A stretch of DNA of 64,000 nt from Acaryochloris sp. CCMEE 5410 (lineage in GTDB: Bacteria; Cyanobacteriota; Cyanobacteriia; Thermosynechococcales; Thermosynechococcaceae): contig NZ_AFEJ02000002.1 of assembly GCF_000238775.2 (NCBI RefSeq), positions 1,411,501 through 1,475,500 on the forward strand, in the 5' to 3' direction. Within the stretch, counting starts at the first letter, position 1; every line of letters begins with the position of its first letter. The notes below the pieces were generated by a model. The model was not told the DNA's origin. It made no database searches and worked only from the letters and a program-made list of their open reading frames with translations. Shown here piece after piece: positions 26,870-35,816 of this stretch. The translations under genes and the position numbers were made by a program.

Positions 26870-27046
26870 GTGGATAGTCAAACGATGCGCGATCGCATTG
26901 CCTTATTGGAATCAAAACGTGGGTTATTGGTGCAGTTACTCGATCAACCCGATTTAGGCACCCTCCGCATTGACGTCAACCAGGCCCTAGAGGAAATGGA
27001 TGACCTGATTGATGAATTCAGAAAAACCTTTCCTGCTAATGCCTAG
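26870..27046 (+). CDS. small conserved protein upstream of mnmH (58 aa)
   Basis: A short frame with a GTG start at 26870 (GAGG at about 26858-26861 as ribosome-binding site) encodes a 58-residue acidic, helical protein: VDSQTMRDRIALLESKRGLL, then LVQLLDQPDLGTLRIDV and ALEEMDDLIDEFRKTFP. An internal ATG at 26885 is a weaker start. Codon use and a HIP1 site (GCGATCGC) inside it look genuine. It is 16 bases upstream of mnmH in the same orientation, suggesting one transcript. Function unknown. Confidence 0.65.
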   Translation: MDSQTMRDRIALLESKRGLLVQLLDQPDLGTLRIDVNQALEEMDDLIDEFRKTFPANA

Positions 27047-27062
27047 AGACTGCTAGACCTGG

Positions 27063-28133
27063 ATGCCCCTCACCCCCAATATCACAGCCGATATTTGCCC
27101 ACAACTGTATAGCGAAATTATCGATGTACGATCCCCCGCTGAATATGCGGAAGATCACCTCCCCGGTGCCATCAATTTGCCCGTCCTCTCGGATCAGGAA
27201 CGGGCTGAGGTAGGGACGCTATATAAGCAAGTATCGGCATTTGTGGCCCGCAAGAAGGGGGCGGCACTGGTCTCTAAAAATCTCTCCTATCATCTCAATC
27301 ACCACTTTGCAGATCACCCCAAGGGGTATCACCCGTTAATTTACTGCTGGCGTGGGGGGCAGCGATCCCAAAGTATGGCCCTGGTACTCACTCAGGTGGG
27401 ATGGCGTACAACCCTTTTGAAAGGGGGATATAAGACCTATCGCACCTATGTCCGAGAACAGCTAGAACAGGTGCCGTATCACTTTTCGTATCGCGTATTG
27501 TGCGGACTCACGGGCACTGCCAAAACGGAGATTTTGCAGCGTTTGGCTCAAGCTCAGGTGCAGGTCCTAGATTTAGAAGGATTGGCTAACCATCGAGGTT
27601 CTCTATTAGGAGCGGCAGCAACCTCTGCCCAACCCTCCCAAAAGCAATTTGAATCGGATTTACTATCGGCCCTCCAAACCTTCGATACCGCTCACCCAGT
27701 TTGGATCGAGGCAGAAAGCAATAAAATCGGTGAGCGCTTTGTCCCCAAAGCCCTCTGGGACCAAATGCAATCTGCTCCTTGCGTCGAAGTCCAAGCCCCC
27801 ATAAGTAGTCGAGTGGACTGGTTGGTAACCCACTATGAGCATTTCACCCATAATTCCGCTTTACTCAAAGACAAGCTGAATTTACTGCGACGCAGTTACA
27901 GCAAAGCCCAACTGCAGCACTGGTATAACCTCATCGACGAGCAACAGTGGCCAGCATTCGTCCAGTCCCTGTTGGAAGAGCATTATGATCCAGCCTATCG
28001 CCGGTCCATGAAGCGCCAATATACCCATATTCAGCAGCAACATCAGCTCCCTGATTTGTCAGCTACCAGTTTGAAACAGTTGGCAAGCAAACTGGCTACA
28101 GTCAACATAAATATTGATAGTTCTCTTCAATGA
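27063..28133 (+). CDS. mnmH: tRNA 2-selenouridine synthase (SelU/MnmH)
   Basis: 356 residues, the family's usual size. The rhodanese domain (about 8-130) has IIDVRSPAEYAEDHLPGAINLP and the catalytic Cys C95 in YCWRGGQRSQSM; the second domain has the P-loop GLTGTAKT at 148-155. The E. coli enzyme first geranylates 2-thiouridine at the wobble base of Lys, Glu and Gln tRNAs and then replaces sulfur with selenium using selenophosphate from SelD. No selD is in this window. The start ATG at 27063 is 16 bases after the small upstream ORF. Confidence 0.92.
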   Translation: MPLTPNITADICPQLYSEIIDVRSPAEYAEDHLPGAINLPVLSDQERAEVGTLYKQVSAFVARKKGAALVSKNLSYHLNHHFADHPKGYHPLIYCWRGGQRSQSMALVLTQVGWRTTLLKGGYKTYRTYVREQLEQVPYHFSYRVLCGLTGTAKTEILQRLAQAQVQVLDLEGLANHRGSLLGAAATSAQPSQKQFESDLLSALQTFDTAHPVWIEAESNKIGERFVPKALWDQMQSAPCVEVQAPISSRVDWLVTHYEHFTHNSALLKDKLNLLRRSYSKAQLQHWYNLIDEQQWPAFVQSLLEEHYDPAYRRSMKRQYTHIQQQHQLPDLSATSLKQLASKLATVNINIDSSLQ

Positions 28134-28295
28134 GAAGGTTAAAATCAACTCTTTCTATACTGAAACGAATAAAAATATCAATTAACGTAAATATCTAGGC
28201 AATAGATCATTATTCCCCTGAAATATTTATTGGAGTGTTCGCAGCAAAGTATCTGTAGCTGCAGATTTCCCTGATGACTGATTCAGTGAGCGAAA

Positions 28296-29546
28296 ATGAT
28301 CAAGCCGATCTTTTGGACATATGCTGTAGCGGGTTGGAGTCTCTTTCTCTGCCCAGCGTTTTCTCAAGTCACACCTGACCAAACTTTAGGGAATGAGAAC
28401 TCAATCATTGAACAACAAATCCAAAGAAAATTAATTAAAGGAGGAGCAGTTAGGGGAAGTACTTTATTTCATAGTCTCAAGGAACTTAGTATTCAAAAAG
28501 GACAGCAAGTTTATTTCGCCAACCCCAGCGACATCAGCATTATTTTGGCTCGGGTAACTGGAGGGAATCAATCTAATATCAATGGCACTTTGGGAGTGCT
28601 CGGTAATGCTGACTTATTCCTAATGAATCCATCAGGCATCACTTTCGGTCCAGATGCGACCATGAACCTAAATGGATCGTTTATTGCAACTACAGGAAGT
28701 AGCTTTATCTTTGAGAATGGTCAGATCTTTAGCGCTACTAACCCTCAAATAGCACCTAGTTTAAGGATAAGCGTCCCGGTTGGCATTCAATTTGACGGTA
28801 CTTCAGGGCAAATAGAGGTTAATGGGAACTCAAAATTAATTTCTAATCCTAAATCCAGCAGAACATTTGCCTTAGTAGGTGATGGAATAAATACCAATAA
28901 TACATCTATAATTCAGAACAAAGGGAATATCTTTTTTATAAGTATTAGTACTGGGATAGCACAAATTAGCCAGCAACAGGATCGCTACAAGTTACTTTCA
29001 CATAATTTTGATGGATTGTCAGATATTAAAATCCAAAATTCTGTTTTATTTGTGCAAGATGAGGTACTCTTTATTGACCAGGCCTCTGATAATTCCTCAC
29101 TAAATGGAGTCTTTTTTCAGTCAAAATCTTTATTTATTTCAAGTTTCATCCTATTCACTTCATTCGGTGAAGGTGTGGACATTCCAGAAATAGTAAAAAA
29201 GCCACAAAAAATACAAAAGAGTTGTCGCCCAGGTCAAGCTATAGGCAACAGCTCTTTTGTCCACATTGGTCGGGGAGGAGTGCCATTAGGCCCAAATCAC
29301 TTACAAACACCCCCAGCAATTTGGCAAGATTTGCGTTCCTCTCAACTCCCTCAACAAAACTTGTACTCTCAACAGGTTGAACATTCCAGAGAAACAAGCC
29401 CTAATAAGGTTTATACAAAAGTTTCTCAATCCAATATTACAGAAGCAAAGGGTTGGACTCGTGACGATCAGAATCGAATTGTACTGACTGCACAAACCTC
29501 AAAGCTTATGGCTTATGATTCCAGGCGGCCTACAGTTAACTGTTAA
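28296..29546 (+). CDS. short TPS-domain (filamentous hemagglutinin N-terminal) protein
   Basis: 416 residues. A signal peptide (GWSLFLCPAFSQ, cleavage near 24) precedes the two-partner-secretion domain: FHSLKELSIQKGQQVYFANP, ILARVTGGNQSNINGTLGVLGNADLFLMNPSGITFGPDATMNLNGSF-type blocks (about 60-140) typical of TpsA exoproteins. Normal cyanobacterial family members have many hundreds of residues of beta-helix; here the middle is short and the sequence passes quickly to the usual C-terminal phrase EAKGWTRDDQNRIVLTAQ. It therefore looks like a shrunken but still open version. No TpsB outer-membrane transporter is nearby. Confidence 0.8.
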   Translation: MIKPIFWTYAVAGWSLFLCPAFSQVTPDQTLGNENSIIEQQIQRKLIKGGAVRGSTLFHSLKELSIQKGQQVYFANPSDISIILARVTGGNQSNINGTLGVLGNADLFLMNPSGITFGPDATMNLNGSFIATTGSSFIFENGQIFSATNPQIAPSLRISVPVGIQFDGTSGQIEVNGNSKLISNPKSSRTFALVGDGINTNNTSIIQNKGNIFFISISTGIAQISQQQDRYKLLSHNFDGLSDIKIQNSVLFVQDEVLFIDQASDNSSLNGVFFQSKSLFISSFILFTSFGEGVDIPEIVKKPQKIQKSCRPGQAIGNSSFVHIGRGGVPLGPNHLQTPPAIWQDLRSSQLPQQNLYSQQVEHSRETSPNKVYTKVSQSNITEAKGWTRDDQNRIVLTAQTSKLMAYDSRRPTVNC

Positions 29547-29948
29547 ATATAACCAGCCCTCAAACTTAGGATTGAGGATTGAGGTACTTCGTGCTCCACA
29601 GCCTACAGGTATGTGAATCTTTGTCCATGAATGAAGTGGAAAATTAGCTTTGTGATCTCAATCATCTGCTCTTGATGATTGAGATCAACGGTCCCTAGTA
29701 ACGCACATCCTAGGATTGGACTAACACATTGCGAACTTCATATCCCAATCTAGAGTGCCATAGGGAATAGAAGTTTTAAGGCTGGGGGAGTGCCAATCAT
29801 GGCAGAACATTTGGAATCTTCCAGGATTGGCTCAACGCTTAATCACGCAAGGGATTAAATCAAACCGATCCATCTGGTTGATGCTCGTCTCGATTCCGAG
29901 AACCATCTACCCAATCCCAGGTTTTTATCCAGATTATTTGAATCCATC
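29547..29948. other. intergenic region with a strong hairpin
   Basis: About 400 bases. A perfect 14-bp inverted repeat (29653-29666 with 29674-29687, seven-base loop) lies about 110 bases after the TPS-domain gene and may act as its terminator, though it lacks a T-run. The rest shows no gene. Confidence 0.45.
29653..29687. repeat. 14-bp perfect hairpin
   Basis: TGATCTCAATCATC pairs with its exact complement across TGCTCTT. It has the size of a terminator stem or of a short interspersed palindrome. Confidence 0.6.
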
Positions 29949-30635
29949 ATGAATTATTCTGCGACCTTTCTCAGTTTGCTGAAAGACCGTCAATCCTTCC
30001 TGCAAGAAATTCACGATCGCAAACGGTTACACAGTAAAATTTCGGCCTTATTGCTCTGTAGTTTTTGCTGCTTTGCCATCTACGGCGGCATTGTCGGTTC
30101 CTTTCATAGCCCCATGCAGGCGTTGTCGTCGGCGGTCAAGTTGCCCGCCCTTTATCTGATTACCCTAGTGGTTTGTTTGCCCGCCCTCTATATATTTAAC
30201 GCCCTCTTCGGTTCCCAGAAAACCCTGGCTCAGCATTTTACCTATGTCCTGAGTGCTGCTTCTGTAATCTCTATTCTGCTCTGCGGGTTTGCTCCCGTTA
30301 CGCTCTTCTTTGTTATTACCATTTCCCCCATCAAAGACTATGCCTTCTACCAGCTTCTGAATGTGGTGATTTTTGCCCTCACAGGAGTGTTTGGGGTGAC
30401 CTTCCTCTATCAGGCCATGCGGCCAGCCGATGAAGATAGCGCCAACTATAAGCTCCGACTGACGATCTTGAGATTGTGGTTAGGACTCTATGGCGTCGTG
30501 GGTAGCCAGTTGGGATGGATTTTGCGACCCTTCTTCGGTTCTCCTGGCCAGTTCGAATGGTTTCGAGCCAGAGAAGGCAATTTTCTGACCGGAGTTTGGA
30601 ATGCCTTGGCGAATCTTCTGGGCAGTGCCGGATAG
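29949..30635 (+). CDS. polytopic membrane protein, conserved in cyanobacteria
   Basis: 228 residues with about six hydrophobic segments (for example ISALLLCSFCCFAIYGGIVG, LPALYLITLVVCLPALYIF, FALTGVFGVTFLYQA). The N-terminal LLKDRQSFLQEI and the C-terminal GWILRPFFGSPGQFEWFRAREGNF are recurring features of a cyanobacterial family sometimes labelled as WH2-domain proteins, a label that does not fit the obvious membrane topology. The function is unknown. The downstream gene begins only two bases after its stop, so the two form an operon. Confidence 0.75.
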   Translation: MNYSATFLSLLKDRQSFLQEIHDRKRLHSKISALLLCSFCCFAIYGGIVGSFHSPMQALSSAVKLPALYLITLVVCLPALYIFNALFGSQKTLAQHFTYVLSAASVISILLCGFAPVTLFFVITISPIKDYAFYQLLNVVIFALTGVFGVTFLYQAMRPADEDSANYKLRLTILRLWLGLYGVVGSQLGWILRPFFGSPGQFEWFRAREGNFLTGVWNALANLLGSAG

Positions 30636-30637
30636 GG

Positions 30638-31327
30638 ATGATGACCCCAGCATTGGAAGATTTACGCATCTCTACCCTTGAAATTGAACGGCTCAGTGGC
30701 CTGGAAGTCAGCGATCATCTTCTCAATGGCTTTCTAATTGGCACCTATCGGTTACCTTTGCATGCCCCTGGACGTCTCTTAGTGGTCGCCACAACGGAAC
30801 CCTTAGTTCTGGGACTCTTGCTGATGTTTGCGACCCCCATCGGCCTAGGACTGGCTCGTGGTTCAACGTCTGATCTGATGGTCTTGGGATGGATTGGTGC
30901 GATCGCACTAGGTCTCTGGATCGTCCGTCAATTCAGAATGTGGCTCAAAGCCCGACATCTGCGGAGCTTGATGCGGCTGCTCGATGAAGTGGACCATTAT
31001 CATCAAGTTCTGCAAGCAGTCGATTTATTCGAGCAATTAGGCGGTGCCGAGCAAACCCAAACCACAATTGTCGAAGCCCTCAATAAGGCCCGAGAAAGTT
31101 TAATTGCGGGTCTCATGACGGAGAAAATTCTACGGCAGAATCGGGGCCTGCTGTCTCGTCGCCAAGCTTTATTGGACAATATCGAGCAAAATCTGATTAC
31201 CTTGCAGGCGATAGAACTCCAGCATCAGGCCCAAACCTACAGCGATATTTTGAATCAGGCCGTCGATATCAGTATCCGGGTGCAAGATGAGGTCAGCCAG
31301 CTATCCCATCTAGAATCAAGCCGTTGA
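30638..31327 (+). CDS. two-helix membrane protein with coiled-coil tail
   Basis: 229 residues from ATG 30638; the frame is open further upstream inside the preceding gene, but that part is only a shadow. The N-terminal 60 residues (EIERLSGLEVSDHLLNGFLIGTY) precede two membrane helices (VLGLLLMFATPIGLGLA and LMVLGWIGAIALGLWIV, about 58-95). The C-terminal 130 residues are helical and charged, probably a cytoplasmic coiled coil. The gene is in an operon with the polytopic membrane protein, suggesting a joint membrane function. No family is recognised. Confidence 0.7.
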   Translation: MMTPALEDLRISTLEIERLSGLEVSDHLLNGFLIGTYRLPLHAPGRLLVVATTEPLVLGLLLMFATPIGLGLARGSTSDLMVLGWIGAIALGLWIVRQFRMWLKARHLRSLMRLLDEVDHYHQVLQAVDLFEQLGGAEQTQTTIVEALNKARESLIAGLMTEKILRQNRGLLSRRQALLDNIEQNLITLQAIELQHQAQTYSDILNQAVDISIRVQDEVSQLSHLESSR

Positions 31328-31347
31328 CCCGCTAGGTGGTCAGAGTC

Positions 31348-31833
31348 TTAGTTCGCTGACGATTGCAGCCATTGATCTAAGCGGGGAAATTCATCCTCAA
31401 TGGTCAGCTTGCTTCGTTTACTCGTAGGGGATTCATCTGTGGAGAATAATCCATACTCAAGACCAGCCATCAGCAAATGTCGAAAGCTGCTCTTATCTGC
31501 TGGATTCATATCCTTGAGCAAGCTGAGCACTTGCTCTTCCCCCAGTTGATACGTCACTTTAGCCAAGACTTCACCATGCCAATAACAGAAGGATGCGCCT
31601 CCACAGTCAAACTTGATCAGGGTCTGAAAGGCCTGGGAATCGCCATCGATAGATTGTTGAATCAAGTTTTTATAGGCGTTCTGTTCTTGGCCATCAAAAA
31701 AGTTAAATAGCTCTTGCCGAATAGGGATTTCTGAAACTTTCGGGGGACTGCTGGCGAGCCACATACTGGCCACTAACACTCCCAATGCATTCAGAACTTG
31801 TCCAAAAAACACAGTATAGACCTCTTGCTTCAA
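31348..31833 (-). CDS. hypothetical protein with N-terminal hydrophobic segment
   Basis: 161 residues. A hydrophobic N-terminus (VFFGQVLNALGVLVASMWLASS, about 8-29) may be an uncleaved signal anchor or signal peptide. The rest is soluble, with a pair of cysteines in FDCGGASFCYW and an acidic C-terminus (IEDEFPRLDQWLQ). No family is recognised. It is on the same strand and about 30 bases downstream of the Ser/Thr kinase gene, so it may be co-transcribed with it. Confidence 0.65.
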   Translation of the reverse strand: MKQEVYTVFFGQVLNALGVLVASMWLASSPPKVSEIPIRQELFNFFDGQEQNAYKNLIQQSIDGDSQAFQTLIKFDCGGASFCYWHGEVLAKVTYQLGEEQVLSLLKDMNPADKSSFRHLLMAGLEYGLFSTDESPTSKRSKLTIEDEFPRLDQWLQSSAN

Positions 31834-31864
31834 GGACCGTTATAGCAATGGAACCTCAAAAGGG

Positions 31865-33877
31865 CTACTGTAATTTCCTCAGTAAATCGCGGGTGATTCG
31901 ATACCGTTTAGTATCGCCTTGTTGCTGAAATAAGTCCTCTGCAATTTTCAGATCCTCAACTGCACCGGCAATATCATTCAGCTTACTTTTGGCACTACCC
32001 CGGTTGTAGTAGCTATCGGCAGGACTATCGCTATTGCCCCAACCCGAATTAATCGTTAAGGCCTGAGTATAGTCTTCAATAGCAGCTTTATACCGTTTAA
32101 GAGCATGATTAGCCTTGCCACGGGCGCTGTAAGCAAAGGAACTTTGAGGATCTAAGCGGATGGTTTCACTGCAGTCTTTGATCGCTCCTTCTGCATCCTT
32201 TAACTTCAGTTTGGACTCGCCCCGATTGCAATAGGCAAACGAATTCTGGGGATTAAGACGAATGGCTTCAGTGAAATCTTTAATGGCTTGACGGCTTTCG
32301 CCCAACTTATAGCGCGCCACCCCTCGATTGTTGAACGCACTATCATTTCCGGGATTGAGGCGAAGGGTTTCAGAATAGTCTTCAATGGCTCCGGCATAAT
32401 TCGTTAGGGCAGCTTTGGCAACACCCCGCTGTAAATAAGCTGGCTCATATTGAGGATTGAGGCGAATAGCTTGGCTAAAGTCTTCAATTGCTGCTCGATG
32501 TTCCTTCAGGGCAGATTTGACATTGCCGCGATTGTAAAAAGCCAAGGCAAACCGAGGATCGGACTGAATCGCTTGATTATAGTCTTGGATAGCCCCCTCA
32601 AAGTCTTTACGAGCAAATTTGACATTGCCCCGACCATTGAAAGCATAAACATAGTCCGGGTCGTGCTTTAAGGCCTCGTCATAATCTATCAGGGCCTCTG
32701 GATATTCTTCTAAAGCGTACCTGGCATTCCCTCGCCCCAAATAGGCTTGGGCACTGTCTGGACTCAGACGAATCGCTTCGGAATAATCTGCGATCGCATC
32801 CTCATAATCCCGCCGATTATACTTGGCATCTCCCCGGCGAATAAAAGCTGTGGCGCTTTCTCCTGAGGTTTCAGAGGACGACATGCGCGTGGCAATCATA
32901 TAGGTGATACCAGACAAACCGCCAAGGGTTAGGAATGCGATCGCAGTTCCGATCCAAATCTTCCGGGAGGCCCCCATCTGACTGAGCCAAGAAGACGGGC
33001 TTGGAGGCTTGTGGGTTAAGTCAGCCAAAACCTGCTGAGCTGACTGATACCGTTGTGCTGGATCAGGCGAAAGCAATTGGGTCAAAATCCCTTTTAGTTC
33101 AGGGCTAGCTCGATCCACATGAGACTGCCAATGCTGGATCCAGGACTGGCCTTGGGTTTGTGCTAGCTCTGAAGGGGAAATACCGCTCAGGAGGTGAAAG
33201 CAAGTAGCCCCTAGTCCAAACAAATCACTGACAGGGCTGGCCTGTCCTTGCAGCTGTTCAGGAGGCCGATAGCCCAGGGAGCGGCTGCTAGTAGGCCGTT
33301 GCAAGGTTTGATTTTCATTGAGGAACTGAGCAATGCCAAAGTCAATCAGAATGTAGTGCCCTTGAGAGTCTTGGAGAATATTCTCTGGCTTCAGGTCTCT
33401 ATGCACGACTCCCTGGTTATGCACCACCTGCAACACGGGCAATATATCCAAGAGAAAATTGCGAACTTGAGTTTCGCTAAAGGTCCCTTGCTGGAGCTGA
33501 TCGAGTAGGGTTTTCCCTTCAATCAACTGGTGTACCAGATAGAGATACTCTCCCTCCTGGAAATAGGCCAATAAATCTGGGAGTTGAGAATGATGGCCCA
33601 AGGTTTGGAGCTGTTTGGCTTCCTCTCGAAAAAGCTGAACGGCATTGGGACTAGCCCCAAATGTTTTCAGGGCTAACTGCTTAACAATGCATGGGGTATT
33701 GAGCTGATCAACATCCTCTGCCAGGTAAGTCTTTCCCCAACGTCCAGCTCCAAGGGGTTTGATGATCTTGTAGTGTTTGTGGAGAAATGGGACGAGGGCC
33801 GTGCCACATTGCTGACAGAACTTGTGGGTGTCAGGGTTAAGGGGTTTAGGGCACTCAGGATTCAGACAACATGTCAT
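31865..33877 (-). CDS. Ser/Thr protein kinase with C-terminal TPR array
   Basis: 670 residues. A zinc-ribbon-like N-terminus (CCLNPECPKPLNPDTHKFCQQCG, cysteines 4, 9, 21, 24; abbreviated motif CLNPECP and CQQCG) precedes a Hanks-type kinase domain (about 36-300) with glycine loop LGAGRWGKTY, K66, catalytic D161 in VVHRDLKPENI and DFG at 179-181, so it should be active. One membrane helix (IWIGTAIAFLTLGGLSGITYMIA, about 308-328) is followed by at least eight TPR motifs (340-660). The topology suggests a cytoplasmic kinase controlled by an extracytoplasmic TPR domain. Such kinases are abundant in filamentous and Acaryochloris-like cyanobacteria. Confidence 0.92.
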   Translation of the reverse strand: MTCCLNPECPKPLNPDTHKFCQQCGTALVPFLHKHYKIIKPLGAGRWGKTYLAEDVDQLNTPCIVKQLALKTFGASPNAVQLFREEAKQLQTLGHHSQLPDLLAYFQEGEYLYLVHQLIEGKTLLDQLQQGTFSETQVRNFLLDILPVLQVVHNQGVVHRDLKPENILQDSQGHYILIDFGIAQFLNENQTLQRPTSSRSLGYRPPEQLQGQASPVSDLFGLGATCFHLLSGISPSELAQTQGQSWIQHWQSHVDRASPELKGILTQLLSPDPAQRYQSAQQVLADLTHKPPSPSSWLSQMGASRKIWIGTAIAFLTLGGLSGITYMIATRMSSSETSGESATAFIRRGDAKYNRRDYEDAIADYSEAIRLSPDSAQAYLGRGNARYALEEYPEALIDYDEALKHDPDYVYAFNGRGNVKFARKDFEGAIQDYNQAIQSDPRFALAFYNRGNVKSALKEHRAAIEDFSQAIRLNPQYEPAYLQRGVAKAALTNYAGAIEDYSETLRLNPGNDSAFNNRGVARYKLGESRQAIKDFTEAIRLNPQNSFAYCNRGESKLKLKDAEGAIKDCSETIRLDPQSSFAYSARGKANHALKRYKAAIEDYTQALTINSGWGNSDSPADSYYNRGSAKSKLNDIAGAVEDLKIAEDLFQQQGDTKRYRITRDLLRKLQ

Positions 33878-34131
33878 AAAGCTGCAATCTTCCGGGCTTC
33901 ACGAGCCATAAGCTGTTGTCAAAAGCATATTTAGTATGCGACAAAGACCTGGCTGAGAGCAAACTCAATTCTCTAAGAAGTGAAAAATCTCAACTCTCTC
34001 TTCAGGCTTGTTGAAAAGGCTCAGTGCAGGGAGCAGCCAAACTCAGGGTATGAAGACAAATCCCCGACAATAAATTGTTGCGATAGCATCAGAAGACAAC
34101 AACTGCTCCAAGGATCAAAGGAGAGAAACCA

Positions 34132-34956
34132 TTTACACTAACCATCATTACCGCCACCCATAACCGAGCAAATATCCTCCGGTATAACGCTTTGGCCAGT
34201 CTGCTCCAGCAATCTAGGCTGGACTTTGAATGGATTGTCATCAACGATGGCAGAGATAAAGCCACCCAACACCTGATTCAATCCACCCCGTTCCCTTTTC
34301 CTCACCAATACCTAGAAATCGATCATCCCGTAGAAGAGTTTGGTCTGTGTATCGCTCGTAACCTAGGGATTAAAGCTGCCTCTAGCAACTATGTCTGCTA
34401 CCTCGACGATGACAATAGCTTTCGTCCGGCTTTTGTGGGAACCATCCTTGATTGGATTGAGCAGTATCCCCATAGTCGATTTATCTTGCCTCAGCAATGG
34501 CGTCGCAGAGATGTGATTCAGGAAGGGAAAATGATCAAGCAGGGCAAACTCTTTATATCTCCCAGTGCTGACACAACCCTTGATGATTTGGTCTGTCAGC
34601 AAGCCCTCTTTGACAGCAACGGCTTTGTCCATCGTCGACTCAATTCACTGGGCTGGAATCCTCAGTACAGAGTTTTCTGCGATTATGAATTCTTTCTTCA
34701 GTGTTTAAGTCAATGAAATCCTACTCCAGGAGAAGACTTCCTGTTTAAATCTGAAGTTCTCATCAACTACATCCAAACCACAAATGGCATCATCGGACAA
34801 TCAGGCTACAGGGACTGGGCCAGGGAGTTGCAACAGCTCTATGAAAACCGATTAGCTTATCCAGAGTTAAGCCAAGAGTGGGCAGACTGGATGCCCCAAG
34901 CCATCGAAAAATATCAGCAGAAATCTCAGGTGCCTATTCCAGCTTTTGAACTGTAA
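34132..34956 (+). pseudogene. family 2 glycosyltransferase with an in-frame stop
   Basis: The frame encodes a GT-A glycosyltransferase: FTLTIITATHNRANILRYN, then EWIVINDGRD, then ARNLGIKAASSNYVCYLDDDN with the DxD-like metal site. A TGA at 34714-34716 interrupts it; the same frame then continues 79 codons (NPTPGEDFLFKSEVLINY...) to a natural stop at 34954. The family normally has Trp-Asn-Pro here, so TGG to TGA is likely. No ATG is found at the expected 5' end; AAAGGAG at 34118-34124 looks like the ribosome-binding site, but the codon after it is not a start. Two lesions make a functional product unlikely. Confidence 0.75.
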
Positions 34957-35105
34957 TCGTCATGTTGAGCCAAAAGCAAATGGTAGCCAGCCTCAAGCTC
35001 CAAGCTAGACCAAACAAATTGATTTCCCAAGGCATATATGAGTTTTCTATCCATTTGATTTGGTCAACACTTAAGGACGGAACTCATCTTAGTTACTTGC
35101 CCAAA

Positions 35106-35245
35106 TGCAGACTATTTCTAATGACATTACTTTAATGGAAACTTTTCTAGAGGCCATTGAGGCTGATGATGTAGGTATAGTCAGGCAATTTATTGTTGAG
35201 AATAAAGCAGAAGTCAATAGACCTCTTGCAATATTCGTTTCATGA
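35106..35245 (+). pseudogene. ankyrin-repeat-like gene, truncated by a MITE
   Basis: From ATG 35106 the frame reads a typical N-cap of an ankyrin protein (METFLEAIEADDVGIVRQF, then IVENKAEVN) and is cut at 35219 by the MITE; the last eight codons and the stop belong to the MITE. No continuation is found on the other side. The remnant is 46 codons. Confidence 0.5.
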
Positions 35246-35329
35246 TGTGCCACTTACTCAATAAATGCTGCGATCTGCCCTGGTTTTTTAGTCCGGTACC
35301 ATATCGCTCGTTGAATTATGCAAGAGGTC
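35220..35329. mobile_element. 110-bp MITE with TA duplication
   Basis: The ends are inverted repeats beginning GACCTCTTGCA (left at 35220-35230, right at 35319-35329), continuing imperfectly (AATATTC against TAATTC). They are flanked by TA on both sides (35218-35219 and 35330-35331), the target used by IS630/Tc1-type elements. The interior has no coding capacity. It separates the ankyrin and PIN relics. Confidence 0.65.
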
Positions 35330-35334
35330 TATTC

Positions 35335-35486
35335 TGAGCGACTGTTTTTAGGCGTGTATCTAAAGTTAGCAATGGACTAGATAACGTTTGAGCAACTTAA
35401 GCATCATAAGCATAAATATTATGCTCAATAGCGATTTCCAGCGCTTTAGGGATACTAACTTTCGCTAAACTCACCGAAATCTGTTG
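35335..35486 (-). pseudogene. PIN-domain (VapC-type) toxin remnant
   Basis: On the minus strand the frame reads VSIPKALEIAIEHNIYAYDA, a stop, then AQTLSSPLLTLDTRLKTVAQN. This matches the C-terminal third of PIN-domain ribonuclease toxins, whose family pattern is AYDA-(F/L)-(L)...-PLLTLD. The N-terminal catalytic part is absent and the middle is damaged. The right flank of the MITE abuts it. Confidence 0.55.
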
Positions 35487-35499
35487 TGTTATTGAGTAA

Positions 35500-35794
35500 A
35501 TGGCTTACACATCGCTTGTTTCAAGTTGAAGTCGAAGCTGCCCCCAAATTTTATGAGATTAATCGTTCTGAGCTAGGTCGAGGGTTTCTTGACGAAGTAG
35601 ATACGACTGTCCAGTGAATCGTTCAGAATCCAAGAGCGTGGAAAGTACTCGATGGGCAGATAAGTCGTTGCCGCCTAAGACGGTTTCCCTATGGTATCGT
35701 CTACAGCATTGAAGAAGGTTCAATACTCGTTTTATCTATCATGCACCTCCATAAGCATCCCTCTTCTTGGCGGGGTAATGTTAGCAGTGGCTAG
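35500..35794 (+). pseudogene. RelE/ParE-type toxin, inactivated
   Basis: ATG 35500 begins MAYTSL, then a one-base shift leads into VEVEAAPKFYEINRSELGRGFLDEV, an in-frame TGA, and IVQNPRAWKVLDGQISRCRLRRFPYGIVYSIEEG with LSIMHLHKHPSSW. This is the full pattern of the ParE/RelE toxin fold, including the closing MHxHxxP-W. The stop replaces a codon that is Arg or Gln in homologues. The antitoxin expected upstream is not recognisable. The attC-like palindrome follows 22 bases after its end. Confidence 0.72.
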
Positions 35795-35816
35795 GACACC
35801 TAGTTGTGGCTTCACG

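Noticed and set aside
34714-35620. In-frame TGA codons in three nearby genes (glycosyltransferase, ParE, IS-B transposase), with a selenium-related mnmH in the window, might suggest selenocysteine or TGA recoding.
   Set aside because: The affected genes carry further lesions, the positions correspond to Trp or Arg/Gln rather than Cys, intact genes nearby use TGA as a normal stop, and no SECIS-like structure or selABCD gene is seen. MnmH acts on tRNA selenouridine, not selenocysteine insertion.
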